From Chrysomallon squamiferum (Eukaryota; Mollusca; Gastropoda; Neomphalida; Peltospiridae): 64,000 nt of DNA. A program made the translations under genes and the position numbers. Below the pieces are notes generated by a model. The model did not search any database, was not told the origin of the DNA, and was given only the letters and a program-made list of their open reading frames with translations. This document shows, in pieces, positions 15,877 to 28,854 of the stretch (its first letter is position 1; the number at the start of each line of letters is the position of its first letter). The DNA is taken from contig CM022670.1 of assembly GCA_012295275.1 (NCBI GenBank), forward strand, positions 39,973,251 to 40,037,250, in the 5' to 3' direction.

Positions 15877-17495
15877 ATGGAAGCGTGGCCAGTGATTCTA
15901 ACAGTAAGTTTATTTTGTTATTAAACTGGATTATTTTATATATTAATTTGAATTTATAGCAATTATTTACTAAGTGTTTTCATTCTTTATTTTTGGTTTA
16001 TCTTCAGAGTTGAAGACACTGTAATTTAATTTTTTTATATTTTGTTTCATGATCAGTTTGATACTAATAGGTGTTATAAAATAACGGATTCTTTGTGACG
16101 CTTGTTTTTCGGGCGAATGTAGGAATCTCGTATCGCTTAAGAAATTAACAAAAAAATAAATACATTAAAATGTTATAGAACGATAAGCAGATTTCTGTCT
16201 ACATCATACACATGCCTCACAGCATCGTCAGCAACGAGGTGCCGTGCTGTCTGAACGACCACGTGCCCTCAGTCGTGGCCACCAACTCTGTTTACACTTC
16301 AATGTCGTCGCGACCTCTTCAAGACTGGTCGTTCTTCTACAGCCCTTGAGCGCATGGCCACATAGCGAGCAGAAAGCAGCAGCTTTGTAACATCCTGCAC
16401 CTGACGACGATTTCCCACCTTCTGTCCCCACAAGTCAAGACAGTTAACTTGATTCTCTCACATTAAAAAGCACCACGGATTTGTTCGTTCTTTCTTACGA
16501 TCTCCTCCCTGTGTTTGAGGTTTTTGTTTTCTGGATAAATTATGAATTGTTGAAAACACCCCGAAGCACTGCTGTCAGAGGTTTGGCGAAAGCGGTCATT
16601 CTAGTCGTACATTTTATCAGTATATTATAAGTGCACACATAAGTACACACATACATACACACATACACAAACACACTCATACAGACACAAACACATTCTT
16701 ACACACATGCACATACATACGTTCACACACATATATACATACATGCATACACAAACAGTCATACATACACACATACGTACACAGAAACACACACCAGCTT
16801 CCTGACACTTAATTTGATTTCAGTTGACAACATTCGGTGTAACGTTAACTTTCTTATATAAAAGGAGTGCTACCTTTTGTTGTTAACATGGATTCTAGTT
16901 ATGAAGTAAAAAAAAGATTTAAAAAGAAAAAAAAAAAAAAAACCTCTTTGAAATAGAATTATTTTTTTTCATCCGTACACATTATCACCCAAACTCCCTT
17001 TTCAATACACAACTTTCTGATGTAATAAAATGCAAAAATATCGATTGTAATTCCAGCTGATGTACATTTCCATTCATTTATAAACACATTGTCTTGCTAC
17101 AGCAATATGTTACATTCATATAGCTCAATTCTGCTTTATGCATTAATAATGTAAAACAACAGAAGGATTGTAGCAGCATTTTATTTAATGACTCACTCGA
17201 CACATTTGTAATGTAAGATGAGAGATACGCGAAATCTGTTCATTCAGTTTCAATCAAATGTAAACTACTCGTTCTTTGAGCCTAGTTTTTAAAATAAACT
17301 AGTAAAATAATCTTTGTTGTGTTTATTTTCTGTTTCAGATTTTTTGTATCAGCTTTGTTGTGGCTCAACAAAACGCGAGCACACCAGGTAAGTTTGTGAA
17401 TGTTCCAGCAAAAAACTCATTTAATAACTGTTACTATTGTTTGTTTGTTTGAAGTTTAGTTATTTAATACTTTGTTTGTTTGTTTGTTTGTTTGT

Positions 17496-17561
<66 letters not shown>

Positions 17562-18292
17562 TATTTTTGTATTTATTTTATTTAATAAAATTTAATTTAA
17601 TTTAAATTATTTATTTACATTACTTACTTAAATACTTATTTATTTTTATTATTAAACATTCAATTGTTGTTGTTGTTATAATCTTTTTTTGAAAAAGCAT
17701 TGACCAAATACAGTTATTCAAACAGTCAACTGTTGATCCTTTACAAAAATAATGATCGTAACGATTCTGAACTGGGATTAATGTGATTTAACGAGATAAA
17801 AAAAAAACGATCAAGTTTAATTTCTCTGCAGAGTGCGTATTAAATAGTTCTTCGTATTATTAACACGACTTGGTAAATGATTTCAGATCTACGCGAAGGT
17901 GCATGCAGATACAATTCATTTTCTGGTATCTTATGGTAACTTACGGAATTGCTTTCTCACGTCATTATTATCTAAATCTCTAACAACCATATTTGCTTTT
18001 TCCAGAAACTTCTGCTGAACAGTTTGAATGCAGCTTCAACGAAACGTGCAAAAGCGTGAATGGCAGCCTCACCGTCATCAACGGCAAAGTAATTTGTTGT
18101 TTGAATGGTCGGGTTCCGCTGGTAAACGTAATTAATGGCACCATGTCCTGCACGTGCGATCCGAAAATGACGATGACGGCAAAAGAAGCCTCGATTTTCC
18201 TTAGAATAATGATCGAGACTGAGGCGCGACGCATTGAAAACGAGATACAAGACTCGATTAGAAATATGGAACGTTTGATGAATTCTTTTTAA
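15877..18292 (+). CDS. Secreted six-cysteine protein, subfamily A, copy 3 (complete)
   Basis: Exons 15877-15903, 17339-17387 and 18006-18292 (120 aa) have the same phases as copy 2. The predicted protein equals copy 2 apart from the final residue (Phe instead of Ile); exon 2 differs only at a silent site. The signal peptide (MEAWPVILT + IFCISFVVAQQ), the C-x5-C-x15-CC-x16-C-x-C core and the charged helix are all present. The near-identity points to a recent duplication or gene conversion between units 2 and 3, whereas copy 1 is clearly older or faster. Intron 1 holds the second relict B-type exon (16212-16349). Confidence 0.82.
16212..16349 (+). pseudogene. Relict B-type cysteine-rich exon in A3 intron 1
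   Basis: Sister of the relict at 6859-6975. It reads MPHSIVSNEVPCCLNDHVPSVV. The stop present in unit 1 is here TGG (Trp), so the frame runs 8 codons further to a TGA ending 16349. It lacks the first cysteine pair and the CTC motif. Confidence 0.58.
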
Positions 18293-18849
18293 AAAAAAAC
18301 CAGAACACAAAACAAAAATAATAAAGCTTAGCAGTTACAAATGTTTATTAATTATTTTTCTGTAGTAGTAGTAGTAGTAATGTCACGATGACTAGTCTGA
18401 GTGGTATTACTACCTAAAATTAGGGTAGCAGACTATAACAGCGTCACGTGACACGGTGTTAATTATCTGAGACAGCTTAAACTACTAAATGACTATTCTG
18501 TATCCACTAGAGAACAACAACACAGACACGAATTCAGTATGGACAATTGGTATATATATATGTATGTATGTATGTATTTAGTTTACACAAATCAACCCGA
18601 AAGAGTCATATATAGTTATATAGTTAAATCTTACGGTTCGACGATATGTTATGAAAGCAAACAGTGTTGACAAATAATACAAAACCAATTCAGCCCAGTT
18701 GATTACTTGATCTTTCTAGATACTCTTTTTAATTATTAAAATACATTAACCTCGTATTATAAATTTAAGTACGTACGACAGAATAACACCATAAAAATTC
18801 AAAAGTAATAGATTAAGTTATCTTAAATAATTCAGTATGTATGTTACAT

Positions 18850-18913
<64 letters not shown>

Positions 18914-19087
18914 CAAGTCATTTGACTCCTATCAGAATACATAAAGTCTAGAAGAATATTCAGTCATTTTAGAAATTACAGTGTTTTGTCAACGGATTCT
19001 CTAGCGATAATTCAAGTCTGTGTAAGAAATGGAAACTGAGTATACTCCAAACTTCTGACAGTTGGAAAGTTTTTTTTTTTTTTTCTT
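18293..19087. other. Tail-to-tail spacer between A3 and cGLR 3
   Basis: Equivalent of 1,094-1,855, with AATAAA near 18,320, a short (TAG)n, (TATG)n near 18,555-18,577 and a (GA)n tract at about 18,855-18,910. No coding signal. Confidence 0.6.
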
Positions 19088-19668
19088 TTAGAAAAGTAAT
19101 TCTGCAAATTTTGCAATTACATAAAAATATTTCCTTTCTTCTAAGGAAAGATGATTGGCAACCTGCTTTTCCGGGACGAAGAAATTGTGAACTACGAGTT
19201 CTCCAGAAAGCATCGTCTGTACTGCTCTTAATACGTATTTTCTACAATTGCGAATGTTCTCCTTATTCCAGAACTCGTCACTCTTATTTGGACCGTTATA
19301 CCAGATACTCCACATTAATGACCGTAGGTCGTAGGTAGAAAATCGGACAGATTTTAACTTTGAAGGGCCAGTTTGTCCTTCGATTGGAAAATACTGTCGT
19401 GTTATTCCGGTGAACCGATGCAACTGTCCTCCAATGAAAGTGGTTGGAGCGTGGGAATTCAGATCTTCTTTTGCAATATCAAAAATCATTTTTACTGTCC
19501 GCAGAATCTGCTTTCGACAAGTGTCTCCGGTGGAATCAGCAAATTTTGTTATTTCTTTTTCGGCATTATTAAACGCCAGTCTCCATAGAAGATCTTTTTT
19601 AACATGCTCTACAATTTTCAAAACAGCAGAATGTTATTTGTTTCATAGAAAAGAAACAGAGGAAAGTA

Positions 19669-19752
<84 letters not shown>

Positions 19753-21143
19753 GAGAGAGAGAGACAGATGCACGCAAACACAAACAAACAAACCTTTCTT
19801 GTAAGCTTTCGCCACAACATGATGACCTTTGTTTTTAATCTCGACAGGGATTTTGCTGTTTATTTCATGAGATTGTGGCCAAAGTTCTAAGTGCAGGGCT
19901 GGAACTAAGTCAACATCAATGCCAGCGAATGACACTGGAACTGTTGGCGCACCTTCATAGCTTCGTTCACCTGTTTAACGTTGTATACAAAACCATATAA
20001 TCCAACTGCAGTTAATAAAGTATGTCTAGATATCATTTAACAAATTGTTCGTTATTTTTCATACCCACAGAGAAGATGAAAGTCAACTAGCACGAAGAAT
20101 GTGGTTATTAATATGAAGATTGTGAATATAAATGTAGAAATAATACATATTTATTTTAGTTCTTGTTATTTTCTATCTTTAGAATAATATAATTTGCATA
20201 TAAATCAGTGATAAAACGTATTTCAGATGCTAAATAATAATTGTTATGATATTATTTTTTATTGTATGGGACTTTCGTTTATGTTGTTTCAATGGTGGAA
20301 ACTAACTTCTCTCCTTCTTTTGCTGCGTAATCTACTGGAAGACATGACTAGGACTAGCGACAGTATGAGTGTTATGATAATAGCAGTGGTGGGAGTAGTC
20401 AGAGTAGAAACGTTTTTGTAAAAAGGTTTATATATTAAAACAAAGAAACATTATAAATAAATAAGTGAGTGAGTAAGTAAGTAAATAATAAAAACGATAA
20501 CTTACATTGCCATTTTTCTTGAGATTTAATAATATCCTCCAATTTACTTTTGAAATGATTTCGCCATTTCTTTGCATTGAGGAATCCATTTTCGCAGACA
20601 AGAATGAAACAGAACCCAGGAGGTGCGTCGTCAAACTCTGCTTCAATTGATCCGCTTCGCAAATCAGGGACGAAAAGACAATCAAATTCGTCTGGCTCAT
20701 AAACCTGTGAATTTGATTAAAAGGAGAAGCGAGTATGTGCATTACACTATTTCTTCACTCAACTTCACTCACATAAAACTGATTTCGAAGATTCTGTAAT
20801 AAAAACATAATCTGTTTTCTTCGTGTTGTTTATTTTTTAACGTGGGTTAATGAAAGGTATAAATAATAATGGAACATACCTTAGTATTATCAAACATGGA
20901 ACCTGAGTTGAAATACTCCCACTTCCATTCTGTGTTTGAACTGAGCTTTTCTATGATATATTGTCTTAGATCTATATATTCGTTTCTTGCAAAGCTGATT
21001 TGCTGTTGAACCAGGGTCACTTCTTCATGAAAAAATTTGTTCCATTCTGATTCAAGCACATCTAGAGGGAAATTCGCTGATTTCGTACGACTTTGTATGA
21101 AATCGTCAAGAAAAGAGGTATCTATGAGTTTCGAGCAAGACAT
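19088..21143 (-). CDS. cGAS-like receptor (Mab-21 family nucleotidyltransferase), copy 3
   Basis: Coding exons 21143-20880, 20704-20506, 19970-19794 and 19608-19088 give 386 aa. The second coding exon is 27 bp shorter than in copies 1 and 2: nine residues after GFCFI (the segment reading LEEGIFPF in copy 1) are deleted in frame. The deletion sits about 30 residues after the catalytic EFD. GS, PDEFD and DVDLVPAL-type motifs are present, so the core catalytic residues remain. The first coding exon starts at the ATG ending 21143, with its acceptor at 21185/21186. Possible first exons lie at about 22,670 (donor GT mutated) and 23,065 (good donor). It is the distal gene of the array; no B gene follows it. 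Confidence 0.85.
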
Positions 21144-21325
21144 TTTTAGACGAAAATTTCCAACAAATATATTAAGTTAAATATCCTGAAAAAAAAAAGA
21201 ATACAAAATAGAAAGAAAAACAATAATAATTTTAGTATAATATTTTCTTTATTTAGGTTTATAAACATTAAAACAATACAATATAATAAAATCAAATAAA
21301 TAATGGAATGAACTATTATGAAATA

Positions 21326-21356
<31 letters not shown>

Positions 21357-21422
21357 GACACGAAAAAACTAAACTGCTGATGAAAAGAACGATAAAGTTA
21401 ACATTTTATTTTTGTGTCATGG

Positions 21423-21968
21423 CGTGTCAAATCACCCCCCACCCCAAAACAAAAATTTAAACCCGAGCGTCTCAGGTTTTTATGAAACTTGGTATACTTG
21501 TTGACTGGGATCCCATAGCACCAAATGTGAAATTTTAGGCCAATCGGACCAGTAACCAAAAATATTACACCCAGGATACTTTTTTATGTTTTAGTTAACA
21601 TGTGGGAGATTAAATTTCAATAAAGGTCATCTCAAAGTCACGTGATCCAGAAGGTCAATTTAAGATCATAGCAAAGGTCAAAAGGTCAGTGTGCCCCAAA
21701 ATTGGAATCCTTGTCATATTGCCTTTTCAACAATACCAATTTTATGAAGATTGGCTCAGTAGTTCCTGGGATATGATTGTTCAAAAGTTGGAGGTCAATC
21801 CCATTTTTGCCAAAAATCTCAAAATTCGGGGGACCATATCTCCCACACCACTGATCCGATTGGGCTAATATTTCAGATTTGGTGCTGTGGGATCCCAGTC
21901 AACAAGTATACCAAGTTTTATAAAAAATCTGAGACGGTCGGGTTTAACCCATTGGGTGATTTGACACG
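21423..21968. mobile_element. Foldback MITE-like element with long terminal inverted repeats
   Basis: The left end cgtgtcaaatcaccc (21423) is the reverse complement of the right end gggtgatttgacacg (to 21968). The inverted similarity runs about 120-135 bp inward on each side, including ggtatacttgttgactggga and ccaatcgga blocks. The interior, about 280 bp, has no coding frame and is rich in aaggtca steps. No clear target-site duplication; GG flanks both ends. It is a non-autonomous DNA element by structure; the superfamily is not assignable. Confidence 0.8.
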
Positions 21969-22390
21969 GAATGAACCTTTTCTATTTATAATTGTTAGGC
22001 TTAAATAAAATACACAGAATTGTATTACCAGTGCTAAAGTGTGGTCAGTATGTTATAAATCACGAATACTGTTTAAAATAAATGATTAACTCTAATTTGT
22101 TGATGTTTGAAAACACTTACAATGGTGCATAAGAAAAAAAAAAATAATAATAATAATCACACATACACTATTCGCCTTTTTTTTAGTTAACATTTTATTT
22201 ACCTATTTACATTTGTTACACGTAAAATACACAAAATGTTGTTACATACTTAACTACATTTACCACTGCTAAAGTGTGATGTCTGTCAGTATGTTATATG
22301 TCTGTCAATATGAGTACTATTTAAAATAAATAATTAAGTGTAATCATATAAGGTATAATTTGTTGACGTTGAAAAACATTTATAAGGGAT

Positions 22391-22424
<34 letters not shown>

Positions 22425-23728
22425 TGTTTACATATTTATGACAAGATGTTATGAAAATGACTCATTCGCGATTTTCTAATCATTCATTATCTTTGCCGTC
22501 TGGCGCCCTTTTCATTTTACTGGGGAAAAAAATCAATAATTCATGGAAACACATAAAAAGTTTACTTGGTTATGTGAAAAATTCTTACATTGTGTTAGAT
22601 GAGTGAATGCCACATAAACAGAAACATCTATTTTAAGTAGTGAAATAGCGACAAAGAAGGAATTTAACTGTCTCTTCTGCACCAGCTGACCTATATAATA
22701 ACCTTATAGTGAAAGCAGTTAGAAAATAACCACAGGGATTAAATATAATAAAATTATTTGAAAATATCTGGCAGACACAAAGTAGTCAAATGAAACAACT
22801 GAAACATATTTTAGTATACAGATAATCATACAGAAAACATCGATTAATATTTTGAAATATATATAAATTGGCGCGCTTTTCATTATAATAAATTGGCGCG
22901 CTTTTCATTATACTGAAAAAAGACTAATAATTCGTGGAAACACTAAAGCTGCATAAAAAGTTTACTTGGTTATGTGAAAAATTCTCACATGTGTTAGATG
23001 TGTGAATGCCACATCAACAAAAACATCTATTAAATAGTGAAATAGCGACAAAGAAGAATTTACCTGTCTCTTCTGCGCCAGCTTACCTGTGTACTAACCT
23101 TATGCACATGCGCAGTTTAAAAAAAAAGAAAAGTGAAAAAAAAAAAAGAAAAAAAAAAAAAAAAAAAACTTATTAGAAAATATGTGGGAGACACAGAAAG
23201 TAATCAAATGCAATAACCGAAACTGATTTTAGTGTATTGATAATCATACGGAAAATTTCGAAGAATCCATTTATCTGTACTGTAAGTCGTATCTGACTTC
23301 TAGGTCACGAAAGTAAACCGGAATCTGTTCAAATTTTTAAATCGAAATTACCGGGGATTTTCCATTGATTCTGACATAACATTTTCGGTATGTAGATTTC
23401 TAAACATTAAAACAATAAGATATAATAAAGTTAATTAAAATAATATGGAATAGTATAAATTATAAAAATAATAAATAAACAAATGATAATTACTGGCACA
23501 AAAAAGCCTAAACAGCAGATGAAATGATAAAGTTAAGATTTTATTTCTCTATTTTAGTATTTATAATTGTTAGACTTTCCTAAAATACACAGAATTTTAT
23601 TACATACTTAACTACATTTATCAGTGCTAAAGTGTGGTGTATGTCAATATGTTATAATCATGAGTACTATTTAAAATAAATGATTAAGTAATCAGATACG
23701 GTGTAATTTGTTTAACTTTGAACACACT

Positions 23729-23760
<32 letters not shown>
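21969..23760. repeat. Degenerate copies of the cGLR upstream region, gene-less
   Basis: The ttacatacttaactacattt / gtgctaaagtgtggtgt / tgttataaatca blocks known from upstream of cGLR 1 and 2 recur at about 22,000-22,130, 22,190-22,400 and 23,540-23,740. First-exon-like pieces (ctgtctcttctgc...) occur at about 22,668 and 23,066. A 26-bp duplication (aattggcgcgcttttcatta) lies at about 22,866-22,915. It looks like the eroded end of the array, consisting of upstream DNA amplified without the gene. No frame of interest. Confidence 0.6.
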
Positions 23761-23797
<37 letters not shown>

Positions 23798-23901
23798 TAA
23801 ATAAATAAATAAATAAATAAATATAATAAACAACCTGAATGCACAAAGTATATATAAATAGAACAACCAATCTGGTAAATCAGTCATTTTTTTTATTTAC
23901 A

Positions 23902-24110
23902 GAAACTGGTTGATCACTCATTTTGTTTAAATATAAATACACAATTTGGTTGATCATTCATTTTGTTTAAATATAAATACACAATTTGGTTGATCATTCA
24001 TTTTGTTTGAATGTAAATACACAAACTGGTTGATCTCTCATTTTGTTTAAATAAAATACACAATTTGGTTGATCATTCATTTTGTTTAAATCAAAATACA
24101 CAAAACTTAT
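23902..24110 (+). repeat. About 43-bp minisatellite, five copies
   Basis: The unit contains ctggttgatcattcattttg followed by tttaaatataaatacacaa. Five units run head to tail with small differences. It lies immediately downstream of the ERICH1-like stop codon. Confidence 0.9.
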
Positions 24111-24134
24111 CAGTCACTTTATTCACAAAGTATC

Positions 24135-25387
24135 TTAGGTACTGTTTGAACCTAAATACACAAATTCTGATTTGCTGCTACACTGTTCCATTTGTTTGTT
24201 TTTATCTTTCCTTCTTTTCTTTTTCAGTTTTCTTTTTTGGTTTCTTGTCAGTTCTGGATTTGCTTTTATTTTTAAATCACAACTTTTCTCCTTTAAGTTA
24301 ACAAGTACGGAATTATCTTCGCTTTGTTTCTTTTGTTTTCGTCTTCTTTTCCTTTTGCGAGAACCAATCTCCTCATCAGGAGAATCTAAGAAACAAAATA
24401 AAATAAAACAAAATTAATAATAATAATAATAATAATAATACTTTAAAATTTGGAATTAAACTTTATTAAACAGTATTAAAAATACATTCTGTATGTTTTT
24501 TACATATATAATGTATTTATGTAACATCTATGAACGTTTTTAAGACTTGAAATATTGTGTATGTAGGCTAATTTGTATGAATGTATGAATGTATCTAATG
24601 TTCTTAAGAACGAATTTTTTAAGACTTGAAATATTGAATGAATGTATGAATGTATGTATGTATGTATGTATGTATGTATGTATGTATGAATGTATGTATC
24701 TCTTAATGTTCTTAAGACTTGAAAGCACGCGTGTGTGTGTGTGTGAAGAAAATCATGCTAATCACATTTTATGTTTGTAAAATAAAACCTTCAGTTGATG
24801 AACTTGATTTTTGTAAGTTTTCTTCCGAATTGTCAACACTTTCACTGACGTTTGACGGTGGCCATTTTTCTGGAAGTGCTGCACTGTAGATTTTTCTGGT
24901 TCGTGATGAGTTGGAGGTTTCAGCTGGACATTTTATTGTTTCAATCTCGCTGTGTATATCACTATCTTCTGAATCAGAACAGCCTTTTGTTCCATATAAA
25001 CGACTGAGAAGCTTGTTCTTGAACACTAAGAGAGACACACAGAGAGAAAAACACAACATTAAACGTTTTCTTCAATTACAAAATAAGTATATGTACACTA
25101 CAGTTATTGCGTACGTTATTAAACGCAGATTAAAATGAACCACACTACCAGGAAATCAAACTCTTGATTTACAACGCATCTTTAATCTTAGAGCAAGACC
25201 GTAATTAATTTTCTGGAGGTGCAGTTATTTTACCAAACTAAAGGCTAAAACAGATTTTATGTTCAGAAAAACCTATTTCGACATTTATTAACACACTCAC
25301 ACATGCTCATGCACACCCGCGACTAGGATTCTTAGCTTAAAGACGTTTCGTCAGTTGATGCAAACCTTCCGTTTTATCCGTTTCCAT
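24135..25387 (-). CDS. ERICH1-like protein
   Basis: Minus-strand exons 25387-25366 (METDKTE), 25025-24789 and 24385-24135 give 169 aa with stop TAA. Phases (1, 1) and GT-AG sites agree. Blocks line up in order with the N-terminal part of vertebrate ERICH1 as I recall it: VFKNKLLSRLY (VFVEKVLQRLF), then RTRKIYSAALPEKWPP (TARRLYTASGPPEGYVP), then a KRKRRRKQKKQ basic run followed by NSVLVN, then LTRNQKRKLKKKRRKDK (ISKNKKRKLKKKQQ), then SEFVYLG. The Glu-rich repeats and C-terminal helices of human ERICH1 (over 400 aa) are missing, so this is either a short invertebrate form or has a 3' exon I cannot find. The composition is acidic then lysine-rich, which suggests a nuclear protein. Molecular function of the family is not established. 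Confidence 0.65.
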
Positions 25388-25658
25388 ATTTGCACAGCGT
25401 AATAGGTTCCACCAGCACTATTCTGTCATGGAGAAAGTTAAAACAGAAAACATAAAGTCCACTGTTCTTGTATCTTGTGCTGGAATTATCGTCATATTTC
25501 CCGGGAACAAATGAAATTGAACTTATTTACCGTTTTACAAAAAATTATGAAGGGAAATAACTCTAACTAGCGATCCCTAAGAGTTAAATCTTTTCTTGTA
25601 TAAAAAGTCATGCCCACCTGAGCTCTATATGTAGAGTTGTATTTGCAATAAAAGAATT

Positions 25659-25718
<60 letters not shown>

Positions 25719-26145
25719 AAAAATAATAAATAAAATAATAAAAAAATCATATTCCCGGGAAAGTAAATAATATTTTATTATGCTAAATTCTGATATCATC
25801 CAAATAAAGCAAATTGCAAAATTAACAAGAGTAAATGTTAACGATGTTCATGTATACACACTTACTCTTCTTATTATTATCAATGATATTATCATTATAA
25901 TATTATTTATAATTTAATTATTTAATAATAGCAAAATATCAGAGTAAGCTACTTCTTTACAAAATCCAAAGTACACTTACTTCTATACTTTTTATTATTA
26001 TTTTTGTTATTTATGTTTTTTTGTTTTTTTTTTGTTTAATTGTTTTATCTTTTAATACAATTTTATATGTAATAATATTTTCAAAAATATTTATATCTAG
26101 TAATTGGAACTAATATATTTGTAGTCGTTATTGTAGACTCGATTG

Positions 26146-26178
<33 letters not shown>

Positions 26179-26730
26179 TTATGCCCACACATAAAATAAT
26201 AAAAATACGAGAGAAAATGAAAAAATAAATCAACAAGGATTTATAAACGTGCCTATACATATATTATTATTTGTAATCACATTTCTTATATTGATAATAT
26301 TTGTTTGTACTATATGCATATATGTTGATTTGAACTTCTGTAAAAGTGATGATTATTATAATTACATTAATTACTGTTTCTAAATTAATATTATTCATCG
26401 CTACCTGGAAGCATATTCCTTTGGTTGTTTGTAAAAATATAAGCGTACAGGACTGGTTTTAAATTAAACAGTTGTGAATTCTACTCATAATGTGAACACA
26501 TCTCACCATAAGAGTTAAGATCTGCAGTTTTGAGTCAAACCATCTATTTTCTTGACTAGTGTTGAAAGTATCACAGAGAGAGAGAGAAAAAGAGACATTT
26601 TCAAATAACAGAATAATTATCGACACTTCAGTATTCTGTATTTTAACAGAGGCGTTTATAATACTCCGACAAACTTGTATTAAATTAAACAACGGCAGTT
26701 CTTTAAAAAGCACAACCAGCTGATGAAAAA
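25388..26730. other. Intergenic, no gene seen
   Basis: AT-rich DNA with (AAT)n at 25,660-25,708 and (ATT)n at 26,147-26,176. The 5' flanks of the divergent ERICH1-like (-) and Mos (+) genes lie here. No splice-supported coding block was found. Confidence 0.6.
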
Positions 26731-27776
26731 ATGGTTGCTGGAGAGAAGGTGAAGCGTTGCACATTATGTCGTAAGTTATGCCGAACACCGCCATGCAATC
26801 CATCGAAGAGAAGAAAATTTGCTAACCTAATGGTATGTGATAACGTTTTTGGCATTTCTCCAAAAGTGGTTGTAAATTCAAGATTCTGTTCTCCGTCTGC
26901 TACTAAACCGACCTATTCATCTATTAAGTCACCGAACGTTCCCCATCTACGCAAAAAGACGTGCAGCTGGGGGCCTTGCTGGGGTCGGGCGGGTTTGGTT
27001 CGGTGTTTCGGGGAATATACAGAAAACAAGCCGTGGCAGTGAAGATTTTGCACAAAATCAAGAAAAACAAGAAGGCTCAGTTTCAGAGTTACAAGGCTGA
27101 ATTAAGAATTCTGTATTTTAAAAATCCATACGTTGTGAGATCGCTAAACGCTACGCCGTTAGATCAGTACCATGATGGTCCTTGGATTGTAATGGAACTT
27201 GTTGGACCTAAGAATATGCAGCAGGTACTAAATGATGCCAACGAACATCTGGCTCAAAGCAGACGAACGAAATACGCACTGCAAATTGCACGTGCACTGC
27301 ATTACGCTCACACAAACTGTGTCGTCCATCTTGATCTGAAACCCGCAAATATATTTGTTACGGAAAATGACGATGTCAAAGTTGGCGATTTCGGATGCTG
27401 CCAGCAGATCGATCATGAAACGGGCATTCCAAGTCTGCTGGATGAAAGATCAGATCTGACAGGTACATTCGCTTACAGGGCACCTGAATTACTGAAGGGT
27501 GATGCTCCTACCGTTCAAGCAGACATTTATTCGTACGGTATTACCCTATGGCAAATGCTTTCCAGAGAAAACCCCTATGGTGACCAGAATCAACACATGG
27601 TGATTTTCTGTGTTGTTTCTCAGAATCTGAGGCCATATTTACCCGACACTGGCAATGACCCATTTGAGGAGCTTTATCAGAATTTGTACGTACAGTGTTG
27701 GAGTGCAGTACCAGAGAAAAGACCCACATCTGCAGACTTGATAAATATCCTGAAGTTGTGGAAACAGTATGTGTAA
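26731..27776 (+). CDS. mos: Mos serine/threonine kinase (single exon, one-base frameshift as assembled)
   Basis: Mos is the oocyte MAPKKK that activates MEK/MAPK during meiotic maturation and arrest. The kinase frame runs from 26958 to the TAA ending 27776 and has a glycine loop LGSGGFGSV, the lysine in VAVKIL, HLDLKPANI (the Mos form of the catalytic loop), GDFGCC, YRAPELL, and ADIYSYGITLWQM. HLDLKPANI and DFGC are typical of Mos. The N-terminal 75 codons (ATG at 26731, ending SPNVPHLRKK) are in another frame; the two meet at an A5 run (26953-26957), and one more A would join them. The joined length would be 348 aa, close to human MOS (346). No introns, as in vertebrates. AATAAA follows at about 27,779. 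Confidence 0.9.
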
Positions 27777-28854
27777 TAATAAACACCTCCAAGTGCTAAT
27801 CAAAAAACAAATAAACTGATTTCTTTTTTCGTGTCAGCACAGCAGCAAGTTGGTGTTTGTGAGAATGTCTGGATGTGTTTCTTGCTCCAAAAAAAAAAAA
27901 AAAAAAAAATTTAAGTGCTAAAAGAATTATCATTTTGCTTGCTTACTGTATAATTTTGTTCATTCTATATATACTACTTTACATTTTTGTATATTGCACC
28001 TTTTGCACCTTCGTTTTTATTTACAAATTATATCGGTCATTTTGACTAATATATGTATATATGTTTATTCACAGAAATATTTATGTACATATTTGTTATT
28101 GTTATATACATAAAAAAAAAAAAAAAAAAAAAATAAAAAAACAAAAAAAAAAAAAAAATTAAAAAAATTAAAATGAATAAATAATCAAAATATAGATATA
28201 ATAAAAATGTAAATAATATAATTAAATAGATCATTTTAATTTCTTTTTATAATTTTTTTACCTTTTTTCAAACAATAACAAAAACTGCACTATTTGTTTT
28301 TGTCAACATAATTATGATACAAAAAAACACATTATTTTCAATTAACTAAACAAATAAACTAGTAACATTAAACCCAGTGTTTGTTCTTAATGCAGTATCT
28401 GCAGATAATTATTGATTATCAAAGACCAAAATGTATTTAAGATTCAGTAAATTCTACATTTTTTTTATTCTTTTTTTCTTAATCAACATATTCATAATTA
28501 TTTTCTGCAAATGACTAATTTTCAATATACATATAATCTATAGCGTAGATCATAGATATTTGCAAATGTATAATTTGGTAATATTTAAAAATGACAATTG
28601 ATGTAAAACATTTAACTAATTCAGAATCCTACACAAAATCATCCACTGTCAAAAAAAAAAAAAAAAAAAAAAAAATGAAAAAAAAAAAAAAAAAAAAAAA
28701 ATTCCACACCATAACAGTGAATTATAATTTCAAAACCGTTTAGTAAATTTGGGTTAAAATATTTGTTTTGCAGTCATTATTTCATTTTCAAACAAGGGTT
28801 TATGTGGGGTTTTTTGTATTTTTTTAATCAGATTTATTTCTTTCAATTATCATG
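27777..28854. other. Intergenic between convergent Mos and BABAM1
   Basis: Long poly-A/T runs (27,889-27,909, 28,110-28,158, 28,650-28,700) and AT-rich sequence. It contains the 3' UTRs; no coding signal. Confidence 0.6.
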
